The notes beneath the pieces are model-generated. The model made no database searches and was not told the DNA's origin. It saw nothing but the letters and a program-made list of their open reading frames with translations. Both the position numbers and the translations under genes were made by a program. Positions 1-7,842 of a stretch of 32,820 bases of DNA are shown here, in pieces. Each line of letters opens with the position of its first letter. The stretch's first letter is position 1. The stretch is taken from the NCBI GenBank assembly GCA_011048585.1, contig DSDS01000011.1, positions 1 through 32,820 on the forward strand, in the 5' to 3' direction. The DNA comes from Desulfurivibrio alkaliphilus (GTDB lineage Bacteria > Desulfobacterota > Desulfobulbia > Desulfobulbales > Desulfurivibrionaceae).

Positions 1-417
1 CGACGGGAAAACGCCGGCGAACCCAACCGGAGCGAAAATACCATTTTGGTGGTCAGCGACCGGGTCCGCCACTGCGAAGAACTGGCGGAGCTGCTCAAGG
101 AATTGGGAGTGACCGCCCGGGTGCTGACCGGCGCCACCCCGGCCGAGGAGCGGACCGAGTTGGTCAAAGCCCTGCAGCGGGGGGAGGTCCGGGTACTGAT
201 CTCCACCGTCCAACTGATCGGCGAGGGATTTGACTGCCCCGGCCTGGACAGTCTCTTTCTGACCACCCCCATCAAGTTCAGCGGCCGCCTGCTGCAGGTG
301 GTGGGCCGCATCCTGCGCCCCGCCGCCGGCAAGCGACCCAGGGTTTACGATTATGTCGATCCGGTGGGGGTATTGACCCACTCGGCCCGTTCCCGGGCTT
401 TAGCCCTTAACTGTTGA
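1..417 (+). CDS. Superfamily 2 (DEAD/DEAH-type) helicase, C-terminal part; 5' end outside window
   Basis: The frame is open from the first base of the window, so this is the 3' end of a longer gene. The internal TTG at 46 is probably not the true start. The visible part is a helicase C-terminal RecA-like lobe. It has a motif IV-like stretch (LVVSDRVRHCEEL), a motif V-like GEGFDCPGLD and motif VI QVVGRILRP with the arginine finger. Such proteins are ATP-driven nucleic-acid translocases; the pattern resembles ComFA/type III restriction-like helicases rather than RNA DEAD-box proteins. The N-terminal lobe with Walker A/B is not visible, so the exact role cannot be assigned. No T-rich terminator follows on this strand. 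Confidence 0.8.
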   Translation, partial: RRENAGEPNRSENTILVVSDRVRHCEELAELLKELGVTARVLTGATPAEERTELVKALQRGEVRVLISTVQLIGEGFDCPGLDSLFLTTPIKFSGRLLQVVGRILRPAAGKRPRVYDYVDPVGVLTHSARSRALALNC

Positions 418-518
418 GCATTGAGCAACGAAGAGCCTCGGGATACGGCAACCGTCAACGCCGGAGAGAGCCGGGGGGCGGGGTGTGGTGAAGGTCGGTT
501 TTTGACCGCGGGAGGGAT

Positions 519-553
519 AAAAAAAGGGCTCCGGAGAGAGAACCCCGGAGCCC
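519..553 (-). terminator. Rho-independent terminator of the M23 peptidase-bactofilin operon
   Basis: A perfect 9-bp inverted repeat (GGGCTCCGG at 526-534 and CCGGAGCCC at 545-553, 10-nt loop) is followed on the minus strand by seven T residues (A run at 519-525). It lies about 30 nt past the bactofilin stop codon, so it ends transcripts coming from 2107 leftward. Confidence 0.88.
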
Positions 554-583
554 GGAAAAGCGCTCTTGCCGGACCGAAAAAAA

Positions 584-1135
584 TCAACCGGTAGCGGCGG
601 CCTGCTTGCGGGAGGTCTCGGTCGGGGCCGGGGTGGAAGAGGCCGGCGGCGAAGCCGGACTGGTGGCGGAAGAAGCCGGGCCGGAACCTTTTTTAGCCGT
701 GGAGGCCGCGTGGGCCGCCGCCTCCTGCACCTGGGCGTCCCACTCCTCCTTGGGAATGGAGGAGCCGGGCACCAGGCGCAGCTCCTTGCTGCGAGACTTG
801 ATCTCGCCGCTCAAGGCGGCGCCGGATTCCACCTCTAGATCGGTGGCCTCAACCTTGCCGTTGATCACCCCCTTGTGGGAGATCTGAAACTTTTTGACAT
901 TGACATTGCCTTCCACCCGCCCGGAGCAAACAAAGGTATTAACCAGGATATCGCCAACCACCACCCCGGCTTCGCCCAGGATCAGATAATCTCCCCGGAC
1001 ATCGCCCTTGATCCGGCCATCCAACCGCAGTTTGCCCTTGAAGGAGACATCCCCGACCAGCTCCATATCCTGGCCGATCAGGCTAGTCACCGCCACATCC
1101 GCACCTTCCCCCTTATCTTTTCTCCAGAAAGCCAT
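584..1135 (-). CDS. Bactofilin (polymer-forming cytoskeletal protein)
   Basis: Bactofilins self-assemble into filaments at the membrane and place cell-wall enzymes or polar proteins. The protein shows the family's right-handed beta-helix core of short repeated strands with regularly spaced Gly and Val (SFKGKLRLDGRIKGDVRG, then VVVGDILVN, CSGRVEGNVN, GVINGKVEA). A low-complexity Ala/Ser/Pro tail follows. Total length of about 183 residues is normal. I chose the ATG at 1135 because the protein then begins MAFWRKDKG, like other bactofilins, and AGGGAG lies directly before it (unusually close). An in-frame GTG at 1150 would add five residues but has no ribosome binding site. It follows the M23 endopeptidase gene on the same strand, the pairing known from CcmA/Csd and BacA systems, and is the last gene before the terminator. 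Confidence 0.92.
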   Translation of the reverse strand: MAFWRKDKGEGADVAVTSLIGQDMELVGDVSFKGKLRLDGRIKGDVRGDYLILGEAGVVVGDILVNTFVCSGRVEGNVNVKKFQISHKGVINGKVEATDLEVESGAALSGEIKSRSKELRLVPGSSIPKEEWDAQVQEAAAHAASTAKKGSGPASSATSPASPPASSTPAPTETSRKQAAATG

Positions 1136-1204
1136 CTCCCTTTCACCCACGTTTATTTAATAAGCTTGGAGAGCAAAATCCGTGCAACTCCCGGGGGGCG
1201 GACC

Positions 1205-2107
1205 CTACCGGACTTCCTGGCCGCGAACCGCCCCGCCGCGGGCCGGAACATCTCCGGCCACTATCGAGGCCACCTGCACAAAACGGTAAGGATCGATGGC
1301 CTTGCCGTTGTAAAGGATGGTGTAGTGAAGATGGGGGCCGGTGCTGCGGCCGGTATTGCCCAGCAAGGCTATCTCCTGGCCCCGCACGACCTTCTCGCCG
1401 GCCTTGACCAGACTGCGTTGCAGGTGGAGATAACGGGTCTGAAAGCCGTTGCCGTGGTCGATCTCCAGGTAGTTGCCGTTACCCCGGGTATAGCTACTGG
1501 TGGTTACCGTGCCCGGGGCCGGAGCGACGATCCGGGTGCCGACCCGGTTGTGGATATCCAGGCCGTCGTGCATGGCCGGCCGGCCGTGAAAAGGATCGGC
1601 CCGGCGGCCAAAGGGAGAGGTCAGGGTGCCGGGAACCGGAGTCCCCAAGGGGACCGACTGAATAAAATCGAGGTAGTGATCGACCTTGAAGGTCAAATCA
1701 CCGTAAAATTCGTCGGCCAGGCCGATGTAGGGACCACCGGCATTGCTGCGGCCATCGCCCGTTTCCAGCTCGATCCCCACCGCGCTGAGGATCGACTCGA
1801 TCACTTCGCTGCGCTGGCGCAACTCCTCCATGGCGGTATCAAGCATAACCCGCTGCTCCTCCTCCTGATCGGCAGCCCGGGCCAGCATCTGGTGATGCTT
1901 TTCCTTTACCGCGGCCAGCTCATACTTGACCGCCGCGTTTTGGGCCCGCAAAGTCACATTCTCCACCGATGCCCGCCACCCCACCGCACTGGCCAGCAGC
2001 AGGGCCACCGTCGCGCAGGCCAGGGCCATCAGGCACCGCTTCCGGACCGACAGCGCTCGGGTCTTTCCCCTTTCGCTGGTTACTAAAAAGTGAAGTTTTG
2101 CACCCAT
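1205..2107 (-). CDS. M23-family peptidoglycan endopeptidase with membrane anchor
   Basis: This is a predicted zinc D,D-endopeptidase that would cut peptidoglycan cross-links in the periplasm. A positively charged N terminus precedes one membrane segment (about residues 26-44). A coiled-coil-like region (about 50-110) follows, then the LytM/M23 domain (about 155-280). Zinc and catalytic motifs are intact: H180xxxD184, H228 in YLHLQ and HLH at 259-261. The ATG at 2107 has a GGGGG ribosome binding site 6 nt upstream. The gene is followed after about 70 nt by bactofilin, so the two probably act together in cell shape, the bactofilin positioning the enzyme. All key residues are present, so it should be active rather than a degenerate activator such as EnvC. 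Confidence 0.93.
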   Translation of the reverse strand: MGAKLHFLVTSERGKTRALSVRKRCLMALACATVALLLASAVGWRASVENVTLRAQNAAVKYELAAVKEKHHQMLARAADQEEEQRVMLDTAMEELRQRSEVIESILSAVGIELETGDGRSNAGGPYIGLADEFYGDLTFKVDHYLDFIQSVPLGTPVPGTLTSPFGRRADPFHGRPAMHDGLDIHNRVGTRIVAPAPGTVTTSSYTRGNGNYLEIDHGNGFQTRYLHLQRSLVKAGEKVVRGQEIALLGNTGRSTGPHLHYTILYNGKAIDPYRFVQVASIVAGDVPARGGAVRGQEVR

Positions 2108-2320
2108 GCAATCCCCCGATTTTGATTTGATAATTGCGTGAGTATCATAACAGTATCAAATCACCCGAGCCATAAAAAAAGAGAAAAAAGCCCGGCTCCC
2201 ACTTTCCGTTAGCACGTTTTTCCATTATGATAAACATAAGCTGAAAAAATGCTGCCGTGCCCCCAAGGTCACGCCCCACCCCTTCCCGCCGCGGAGTCAA
2301 CCGGAAGCGACCGACCAGCG

Positions 2321-2773
2321 ATGAAAAAAAAGAGCAACCGACCCGGCCGCGGCTTTGCCGCCGTGGTCGAAAACTATCTTCACGACCAGGCCATGGCCCG
2401 GGCCGCGGCCGCCGACCTTCACGACCGCCCCTCCCTGGCCGCCATACTCAGGAGCTTCCCGCCGCCCCAGGAGGAACTGGATCTCCATGGCCTGACCTCC
2501 GGGGAGGCGGAAAAAGCGATTCGCCGCTTCGTCTTACGCTGTCGGGAAATTCGGCTGACCACCCTGCGGATCATCACCGGCAGGGGTTTGCACTCCCCCG
2601 GCCAGCCAGTCCTGCCGGGGGTGGCCGAGGCCACCCTGGAGGAGCTGAAAAGAAAGCGGCTGGTGCTGGCGTTTCATTGGGAGAAAAAGAAGCGGGGCCG
2701 GGAAAGCGGAGCTATAATAGCCTATCTATCGCGCGGCCATGAAACACCAAATTCAAGGGGCAAAACGCCATGA
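2321..2773 (+). CDS. Smr-domain protein
   Basis: The protein has a basic N-terminal region (KKKSNRPGRGF) and a C-terminal Smr domain (about residues 55-145). The domain shows the LDLHG signature (ELDLHGLTSGEAE) and the conserved ITGRGLHS loop. Smr domains are small nucleases of the MutS2 tail and of stand-alone proteins; some act on collided-ribosome mRNA, others on DNA. I prefer the ATG at 2321 (MKKKSNRP). An in-frame ATG at 2249 would add 24 Pro-rich residues that do not look conserved, and neither start has a strong ribosome binding site. The stop overlaps the next start (ATGA at 2770), indicating translational coupling. The N-terminal half has no domain I recognise. Confidence 0.88.
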   Translation: MKKKSNRPGRGFAAVVENYLHDQAMARAAAADLHDRPSLAAILRSFPPPQEELDLHGLTSGEAEKAIRRFVLRCREIRLTTLRIITGRGLHSPGQPVLPGVAEATLEELKRKRLVLAFHWEKKKRGRESGAIIAYLSRGHETPNSRGKTP

Positions 2774-2985
2774 CCACTGCAACTGTTACCTTTTTCACCC
2801 CCTATCCATTTAAGTTGGGAGAAAAGATCCGTATCACCACCGGGCCCCGCCGGGGCGACTGGGAAGTGGTGGACCTGGATGAACAAAAAGTCACCCTGCG
2901 GTGTCCAGTTTCCCAGCGCCTGGTTACCTGGGACCACTTTCTGCACCTGAGCGAAACCAAAGATAACTGCCCCTGGCCGGCCTGA
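2770..2985 (+). CDS. Small protein of unknown function (71 aa), possible SH3-like barrel
   Basis: I do not recognise this family. The start overlaps the Smr stop codon as ATGA, which argues for a real, coupled gene. The sequence has alternating hydrophobic and polar short strands with a Gly-Pro turn (KIRITTGPRRGDWEVVDLD), resembling KOW/SH3-like small barrels. Two cysteines (VTLRCPVS and NCPWPA) are far apart and form no metal motif. It has no signal peptide or membrane segment. The P-type ATPase start lies 30 nt downstream on the same strand, so the three genes may form one transcript. A role alongside Smr in RNA or ribosome binding is a guess from position only. Confidence 0.68.
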   Translation: MTTATVTFFTPYPFKLGEKIRITTGPRRGDWEVVDLDEQKVTLRCPVSQRLVTWDHFLHLSETKDNCPWPA

Positions 2986-3015
2986 ACGGTCACCCCCTCC
3001 AAGGAGAGAATTCAG

Positions 3016-5778
3016 ATGTCCGCCCGAGATTCAGCCACCCCCCAACATTCCCCAGCGCAGACCACCTGGTACGCGCTAACTGCGGAACAAGCCACCGAGC
3101 AACTGAAGGTTGACCCGACCAGCGGCCTGAACGGCGCGGAATGGCAACGGCGGCGGGAACTCTACGGGGCCAATATCCTGACCCCGCCCCGCAAAAAGGG
3201 GCCGCTGCTGCGCTTCCTTCTCCAGTTCCACAATGTCCTGATCTACGTGCTGCTGGGCGCGGCGGTGGTGACCATGCTGATGCGCCACTGGTTGGATGCC
3301 GGAGTGATCTTCGGGGTGGTGGTGGTCAACGCCCTGATCGGCTTCATCCAGGAGGGCAAAGCGGAGAGAGCCTTGGAGGCGATTCGCAACATGCTCTCCC
3401 AGCAGGCCATGGTCCTGCGGGAGGGCAAGCGGGCTCTGATCCCCGCCGAGGAACTGGTGCCCGGCGATATCGTTTTCCTGCAATCGGGCGACAGGGTGCC
3501 AGCCGACCTGCGGCTGCTTAAAGCGAAGGAGCTGCGGATCGACGAGGCCTCCCTGACCGGCGAATCGGTCCCCAGCGAGAAAGCCAGCGCTCCGGTGGCC
3601 GCCGAGGCCGCCATCGGCGACCGCAACTCCATGGCCTACTCCGGCACCCTGGTCACCTACGGCCAGGGGACCGGGGTGGTGACCACCACCGGCGACGAGA
3701 CCGAGCTGGGCCGGATCAACAGAATGTTGGCCGAGGTCCCGCCGCTGACCACCCGCCTACTTGTCCAGATGGCTTATTTCGGTCGCAAACTCACCGTGGC
3801 CATCTTTACCCTGGCCGCGATCACCTTTGCCTTTGGCTATCTACTGAAGGGCTTCGGGGCCGACGAGATGTTTCTGGCCACGGTGGGCCTGGCGGTGGCC
3901 GCCATTCCCGAGGGCCTGCCGGCGATCATCACCATCACCCTGGCCTTGGGGGTACAGGCCATGGCAGGGCGCAACGCCATCGTCCGGCGGTTGCCGGCAG
4001 TGGAAACCCTGGGCTCGGTCACCGTTATCTGCTCCGACAAAACCGGCACCCTGACTAAAAACGAGATGACCGTCCAGGAGGTGGTAACCACCCGCCAAGG
4101 CTTCACGGTGTCCGGAATCGGCTACGCCCCCCGCGGGGTGTTCAGCCTGGAGGGAAATGGTGAGGGCGAGGATATCAATCCCCACGATTTTCCCGCCCTG
4201 GCCGAGATCTGCCGGGCGGCCGTGCTCTGCAACGATTCCGCGATTGTGCCCGCCGACGACGACCAGTGGCAGGCCAACGGCGACCCCACCGAAGCGGCCC
4301 TGCTGACCATGGCGATGAAAGCGGGCCTGGAGATTGAAACCCTGCGCACCCAATACCCCCGCGCCGACCTGATTCCCTTCGAATCGGAACACAAATTCAT
4401 GGCCACCCTCCACCATGATCACCGTGGTCGGGCCATGATCTACCTCAAAGGAGCCCCCGAGGTGGTACTGAGCATGTGCGCCGGACAGTGGCAGGAGGGG
4501 GAGCTCCGGGAATTGGATCGGGCCTTCTGGGAAGAACAGATGGAGAAGATTGCCGGGCGAGGCCAGCGTCTCCTGGCCCTGGCGGTCAAAAATCCCGATG
4601 GGGGACAGCAAGAGCTTAATTTTGCCGATGTCAAGGAAGGGATGACCCTGCTGGGTCTGGTGGGCATCATCGACCCGCCCCGGGAGGAGGCGATTACTGC
4701 GGTCAGCCAGTGCCGCGCGGCCGGCATCCGGGTCAAGATGATCACCGGCGATCACGCCGTCACCGCCCGGGCCATTGCCAGCCGCATGGGGTTTGCCGCC
4801 ACCGAGCAGGCGGTTACAGGCCAGGAGATCGAGGGGATGGACGATGCCACCCTGCGGCGCCAGGCCCTGGCCGTCGATGTTTTTGCCCGAGTCAGCCCGG
4901 AACACAAGCTGCGCCTGGTGCGCCTGCTCCAGGAGTCCGGCGAGGTGGTGGCGATGACCGGCGACGGAGTCAACGACGCCCCGGCCCTCAAACAGGCCGA
5001 TGTCGGGGTGGCCATGGGGATCAAGGGCACCGAGGTGGCCAAGGAGGCGGCGGAGATCGTGCTGACCGACGACAATTTCGCCTCCATCGCCCATGCGGTA
5101 CGGGAGGGGCGGACCGTTTACAACAATATCCGCAAGTCGATCACCTTCATCCTGCCCACCAACGGGGGCCAGGCCGGGGTGATCATCGCCGCCGTAATGG
5201 CCGGCCAGATCCTGCCCATCACCCCGGTACAAATTCTCTGGGTCAACATGATCACCGCCGTCACCCTGGCCCTGACCCTGGCCTTTGAACCCGCCGAACC
5301 GGACGTGATGGAACAACCACCCCGCGACCCCCGGGAGGGGATTTTAAACGGCTTTTTGATCTGGCGGGTATTTTTTGTTTCCCTGATCATGGTGGCGGGA
5401 GTGTTCAACTTTTTCGTCTGGAAGGTGGAGCAGGGAGTAGAGATCGAGGTGGCCCGGACCACGGCGGTCAATACCCTGATCCTCTTCCAGATCTACTATC
5501 TTTTCAACTCCCGCTCGCTGCACCATCGGATCGACAGCCTGAAACTGTTCCACCAGAACCGTTACGTGCTGATCGCCATCGGGGCGGTTATCTTCCTTCA
5601 GGCCCTCTTCACCTACGCCCCCTTCATGCATCGCCTCTTCGGCACCGCCCCGGTCGCCGCCGGCGACTGGCCGCTGATGATCCTGGCCACCGCCAGCGTC
5701 TTCTTCCTGGTGGAGGGGGAAAAATGGCTGCTGCTCCGCTGGCGGGCCCGCAGGGAACGCCAGCGGCCCAAATCTTAG
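3016..5778 (+). CDS. P2-type cation-transporting P-type ATPase with altered ion-binding residues
   Basis: This is a membrane pump that uses a phospho-aspartate cycle to move cations. Domains in order are the cation-ATPase N domain (about 15-85), M1-M2, the actuator domain with TGES (181-184), M3-M4 with PEGLP (298-302), the phosphorylation site DKTGTLT (D341), the nucleotide domain (KGAPE), the hinge TGDGVNDAP (648-656) and M5-M10. Length of 920 is normal for SERCA/PMR1-type pumps. The ion site is not: aligned by eye to SERCA, E309 is kept (E299) and both Asn ligands remain (N716, N744). E771 is replaced by Q719, D800 by A748 and E908 apparently by Q825. Calcium as the substrate is therefore doubtful and a monovalent ion is possible. 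AAGGAGAG precedes the ATG. Confidence 0.93.
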   Translation: MSARDSATPQHSPAQTTWYALTAEQATEQLKVDPTSGLNGAEWQRRRELYGANILTPPRKKGPLLRFLLQFHNVLIYVLLGAAVVTMLMRHWLDAGVIFGVVVVNALIGFIQEGKAERALEAIRNMLSQQAMVLREGKRALIPAEELVPGDIVFLQSGDRVPADLRLLKAKELRIDEASLTGESVPSEKASAPVAAEAAIGDRNSMAYSGTLVTYGQGTGVVTTTGDETELGRINRMLAEVPPLTTRLLVQMAYFGRKLTVAIFTLAAITFAFGYLLKGFGADEMFLATVGLAVAAIPEGLPAIITITLALGVQAMAGRNAIVRRLPAVETLGSVTVICSDKTGTLTKNEMTVQEVVTTRQGFTVSGIGYAPRGVFSLEGNGEGEDINPHDFPALAEICRAAVLCNDSAIVPADDDQWQANGDPTEAALLTMAMKAGLEIETLRTQYPRADLIPFESEHKFMATLHHDHRGRAMIYLKGAPEVVLSMCAGQWQEGELRELDRAFWEEQMEKIAGRGQRLLALAVKNPDGGQQELNFADVKEGMTLLGLVGIIDPPREEAITAVSQCRAAGIRVKMITGDHAVTARAIASRMGFAATEQAVTGQEIEGMDDATLRRQALAVDVFARVSPEHKLRLVRLLQESGEVVAMTGDGVNDAPALKQADVGVAMGIKGTEVAKEAAEIVLTDDNFASIAHAVREGRTVYNNIRKSITFILPTNGGQAGVIIAAVMAGQILPITPVQILWVNMITAVTLALTLAFEPAEPDVMEQPPRDPREGILNGFLIWRVFFVSLIMVAGVFNFFVWKVEQGVEIEVARTTAVNTLILFQIYYLFNSRSLHHRIDSLKLFHQNRYVLIAIGAVIFLQALFTYAPFMHRLFGTAPVAAGDWPLMILATASVFFLVEGEKWLLLRWRARRERQRPKS

Positions 5779-5798
5779 GCGGCCCGGGGAAGCTCTCC

Positions 5799-5837
5799 GG
5801 GGTTATCCCAACTCCCGGGCAGCGGGGGGATAACCCC
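5799..5837 (+). terminator. Strong inverted repeat after the P-type ATPase, possible terminator
   Basis: A perfect 11-bp inverted repeat (GGGGTTATCCC at 5799-5809, GGGATAACCCC at 5827-5837, 17-nt loop) begins 20 nt after the ATPase stop. No T run follows on either strand, so it is not a standard intrinsic terminator. It may be a transcript-stabilising hairpin, or an end of the degraded insertion sequence that begins just to its right. Confidence 0.4.
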
Positions 5838-5854
5838 AGGCCCGACGGGCATCG

Positions 5855-6090
5855 TCACAGCGCGGTCTGAAATAGCGGGCAGGCGAGTTGCTGGATCTGG
5901 TCAACCAGGAGGGCCAGCATCCTGCTCAAAGAGCGAGGGGTGGCCGCTGGGCTTGATACCCACCCCGTACACCCCGTGCGGGTTATCGGGCTCCTTAGGG
6001 CTCCTCGAAGGCCAGCAGCGAGGGATGCTTGAGGGAGAAGACCGCAAAACCGCTCATCAGGGCATCGGCCAGCGGTATCCGACGGGCCAT
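5855..6090 (-). pseudogene. Frameshifted remnant of a transposase N terminus
   Basis: Reading the minus strand from the ATG at 6090 gives MARRIPLADALMSGFAVFS and then KHPSLLAFEE before a stop at 5995. This is the pattern of the N terminus of a DDE transposase group (compare ...DALMSGFAMFSLKYPSLLAFD). The match continues in a second frame from 5987 (DNPHGVYGVGIKPS) and then in a third (RMLALLVDQIQQ..LFQTAL) to 5855. These correspond to the N-L-H-x-V-Y-G-V and L-D-P-V-D stretches of the same proteins. Two frameshifts and the loss of the whole catalytic part show a dead fragment. The family assignment is from memory of the motif, and the exact IS family is not determined. Confidence 0.6.
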
Positions 6091-6147
6091 GCCAAGCAGA
6101 AAAAACCCCTCGGCGTAAATTTATTTTATTGAAATATCGGTATAATT

Positions 6148-6471
6148 GTGGCTGCAATCCTAACATTTTGGGCTTGGAGTCTGCGCAACGGCGTTTTCAA
6201 AAACTACGACAATTTAAAAGGTTGGGTGCATGCCGGGAATTGCTGGGTCCGAGTGGATAAAATGCGGGAATCGGAACTGGTCACCTTGCGCCGCAGCAAG
6301 ATCGGTTTTATATTCCAGCAGTTCTATCTGATTCCGGGTTTGAGCGTGCTGGACAACATTGCCCTGCCCCTGCTCTTCAGCAAAACCCGAGTGGAGAAGG
6401 AGAGGATCGAGGAGCTGGCCGGACAGACCAGCCGCACCATCCATATCAAGGATGGGGTCATTATCGAATAG
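6148..6471 (+). pseudogene. Decayed ABC-transporter ATPase (LolD/MacB type) with deleted core
   Basis: The frame is open for 107 codons from a GTG, but only pieces of an ABC ATPase remain. Residues of about 38-80 match the region around the Q loop of LolD/MacB-type ATPases (ESELVTLRRSKIGFIFQQF, then YLIPGLSVLDNIALPLLF). The last residues match the family C terminus (SRTIHIKDGVIIE). Walker A, the LSGGQ signature, Walker B and the H loop are all missing. The first 30 residues look like scrambled sequence. An internal deletion of roughly 90 codons has fused the two pieces in frame. There is no partner permease. It cannot bind or hydrolyse ATP in the normal way and is best called a pseudogene. 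Confidence 0.8.
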
Positions 6472-6522
6472 CGTTTTTTCACCTTATTACAGTAACCAAA
6501 TAGATGTCTGGAGGAAGCAGGG

Positions 6523-7407
6523 ATGTTCAAGCGAGTAGGACTTTTCATTCTCACCAACCTGGCAATTGTGCTGGTCCTCAGTATCGTTCTCAGTCTACTG
6601 GGGGTGGGCTCGATCCTGGAGGAGTCAGGCGTCGGGCTCGACATGCGCAGCCTGATTATCTTCGCCGCCGTCTTCGGCTTCGGCGGCTCGTTTATCTCGC
6701 TGGCTATCTCCAAGTGGACCGCCAAAAGACTAACCGGAGCCAAGGTGATCACCACTCCCCGCAACGAAACCGAGGTCTGGCTGGTGGAAACGGTGCGCCA
6801 GCAGGCCCGCACCGCCGGAATCGGCATGCCGGAAGTGGCGATCTATGATGCCCCCGATGTCAACGCCTTTGCCACCGGAGCCCGTAAGAACAGCGCCTTG
6901 GTGGCGGTGAGCACCGGGCTGCTGCGCTCGATGAGCCGGGATGAGGCGGAAGCGGTACTGGCCCACGAGGTCAGCCATGTGGCCAATGGCGACATGATCA
7001 CCCTGGCTCTGATCCAGGGGGTGGTCAACACCTTTGTCATCGTGGCCTCGCGGGTGGTGGGCCACTTTATCGACCGGGTGGTCTTCAAAACCGAACAGGG
7101 CCATGGTCCGGCCTTCTACATCACCTCGATCATCGCCCAGTTGGTCTTCGGAATCCTTGCCAGCACCATTGTCTTCTATTTCAGCCGCCGGCGTGAATTT
7201 CGCGCCGATGCCGGCGGAGCCTATCTGGCCGGCCGGGAGAAGATGGTGGCCGCCCTGGAAAAGCTGCGCCGCAGTGTCGCCCAACCCCATCTACCGGACC
7301 AGATGGCCGCCTTCGGCATCTCCGGCGGGGTTGGCCAGGGGATCAAGCGGCTGTTTATGACCCACCCTCCCCTTGAGGAGCGGATCGCCGCCCTGAAGAG
7401 GGGTTGA
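6523..7407 (+). CDS. htpX: HtpX-type membrane zinc metalloprotease (M48)
   Basis: HtpX is a heat-shock membrane protease that helps remove misfolded inner-membrane proteins. Two N-terminal membrane segments (about 8-28 and 43-62) precede the M48 domain. The zinc motif is HEVSH (148-152), and the third ligand is the Glu of EFRADA (E225). Two further hydrophobic segments (about 160-182 and 198-220) flank the site as in E. coli HtpX. Length of 294 is normal. GGAGG lies 8 nt before the ATG. It stands alone on the plus strand, downstream of pseudogenes and convergent with the Cys-rich FeoB-associated gene. Confidence 0.96.
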   Translation: MFKRVGLFILTNLAIVLVLSIVLSLLGVGSILEESGVGLDMRSLIIFAAVFGFGGSFISLAISKWTAKRLTGAKVITTPRNETEVWLVETVRQQARTAGIGMPEVAIYDAPDVNAFATGARKNSALVAVSTGLLRSMSRDEAEAVLAHEVSHVANGDMITLALIQGVVNTFVIVASRVVGHFIDRVVFKTEQGHGPAFYITSIIAQLVFGILASTIVFYFSRRREFRADAGGAYLAGREKMVAALEKLRRSVAQPHLPDQMAAFGISGGVGQGIKRLFMTHPPLEERIAALKRG

Positions 7408-7410
7408 TTC

Positions 7411-7605
7411 CTAAGGTGGCGGCGGCCCCTCCCCCGGGGGGCGGCCGCCGCACCCCTGCCCTTGGCTGTCACCGCAGGAGCACTTCCCCTCCGCGCCACA
7501 GGCGGCGCCACAGGAACACCCCCCCTTCCGCCCCAGCAGAACCCGCCACAGGTAATACCCCGCCCAACCCAGCACCACCGCAATAATCAGATATTCCCAG
7601 ATCAT
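7411..7605 (-). CDS. FeoB-associated Cys-rich membrane protein
   Basis: This is a 64-residue protein with one N-terminal membrane helix (about residues 3-22). A basic stop-transfer segment and a cytoplasmic tail with seven Cys (CSCGAACG, CSCG, GCGG) follow. The pattern matches the small FeoB-associated Cys-rich proteins, thought to aid ferrous iron uptake, perhaps by binding iron or gating FeoB. The ATG at 7605 has AAAGGAG upstream. Unlike the usual order (feoA-feoB-small protein), it is divergent from feoA and 256 bp away, so it has its own promoter on the opposite strand. The Pro/Gly-rich end is encoded in a GC-rich palindromic stretch (about 7418-7452) only 3 nt from the htpX stop. Confidence 0.82.
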   Translation of the reverse strand: MIWEYLIIAVVLGWAGYYLWRVLLGRKGGCSCGAACGAEGKCSCGDSQGQGCGGRPPGEGPPPP

Positions 7606-7706
7606 AGCTTCGCTCCTTTACCCGGTAACACTGTACCCTCTTGATCGCCGACCCGACCGGGCGACCGCTTTTTCTATTAACAACCCGCTCTGTTTTAGTC
7701 TAGCCT

Positions 7707-7763
7707 GATTTTATTTCAAAATCTTCAAAAATTGTTGACGGCAAAACTAAGAGCCGTTATAGA
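7707..7763 (+). promoter_or_regulatory. Sigma70-type promoter of feoAB with operator-like palindromes
   Basis: TTGACG (7735-7740), a 17-nt spacer and TATAGA (7758-7763) form a good sigma70 promoter about 100 nt upstream of feoA. Two inverted repeats overlap or adjoin it: GATTTT/AAAATC (7707-7712 and 7718-7723) just upstream, and ACGGC/GCCGT (7738-7742 and 7753-7757) across the -35 and spacer. Either could be a metal-regulator site. The first is AT-rich like Fur boxes but does not match the consensus well. Confidence 0.62.
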
Positions 7764-7810
7764 GGCAGGCCAGCAGAGAAATGTAATTACCCCCCATAAT
7801 AAGGTAAAAA

Positions 7811-7842
7811 GTTCCGCGGGTCCCATAAACGGGAACCTGCCG
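7811..7842 (+). promoter_or_regulatory. Structured 5' leader of feoAB
   Basis: Just before the feoA ribosome binding site the leader can form a hairpin of CGCGGGTCCC (from 7816) with GGGAACCTGCCG (7831-7842), with one bulged A and one G-U pair. A competing short stem pairs GTTCC (7811-7815) with GGAAC (7832-7836). Mutually exclusive stems next to a start codon suggest translational or transcriptional control. No known riboswitch class is recognised. Confidence 0.4.

Noticed and set aside
875..2086. 403-codon open frame on the plus strand
   Set aside because: It lies antisense to bactofilin and the M23 peptidase, whose motifs are intact on the minus strand. Its composition is that of a GC-rich shadow frame.
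3841..5316. 491-codon open frame on the minus strand
   Set aside because: It is antisense to the P-type ATPase catalytic core; His/Gly/Asp-rich composition is typical of shadow frames in GC-rich DNA.
7418..7452. GC-rich palindrome at the htpX end as terminator
   Set aside because: It lies in the coding end of the FeoB-associated gene and has no T run on either strand. It can be explained by Gly/Pro codons.
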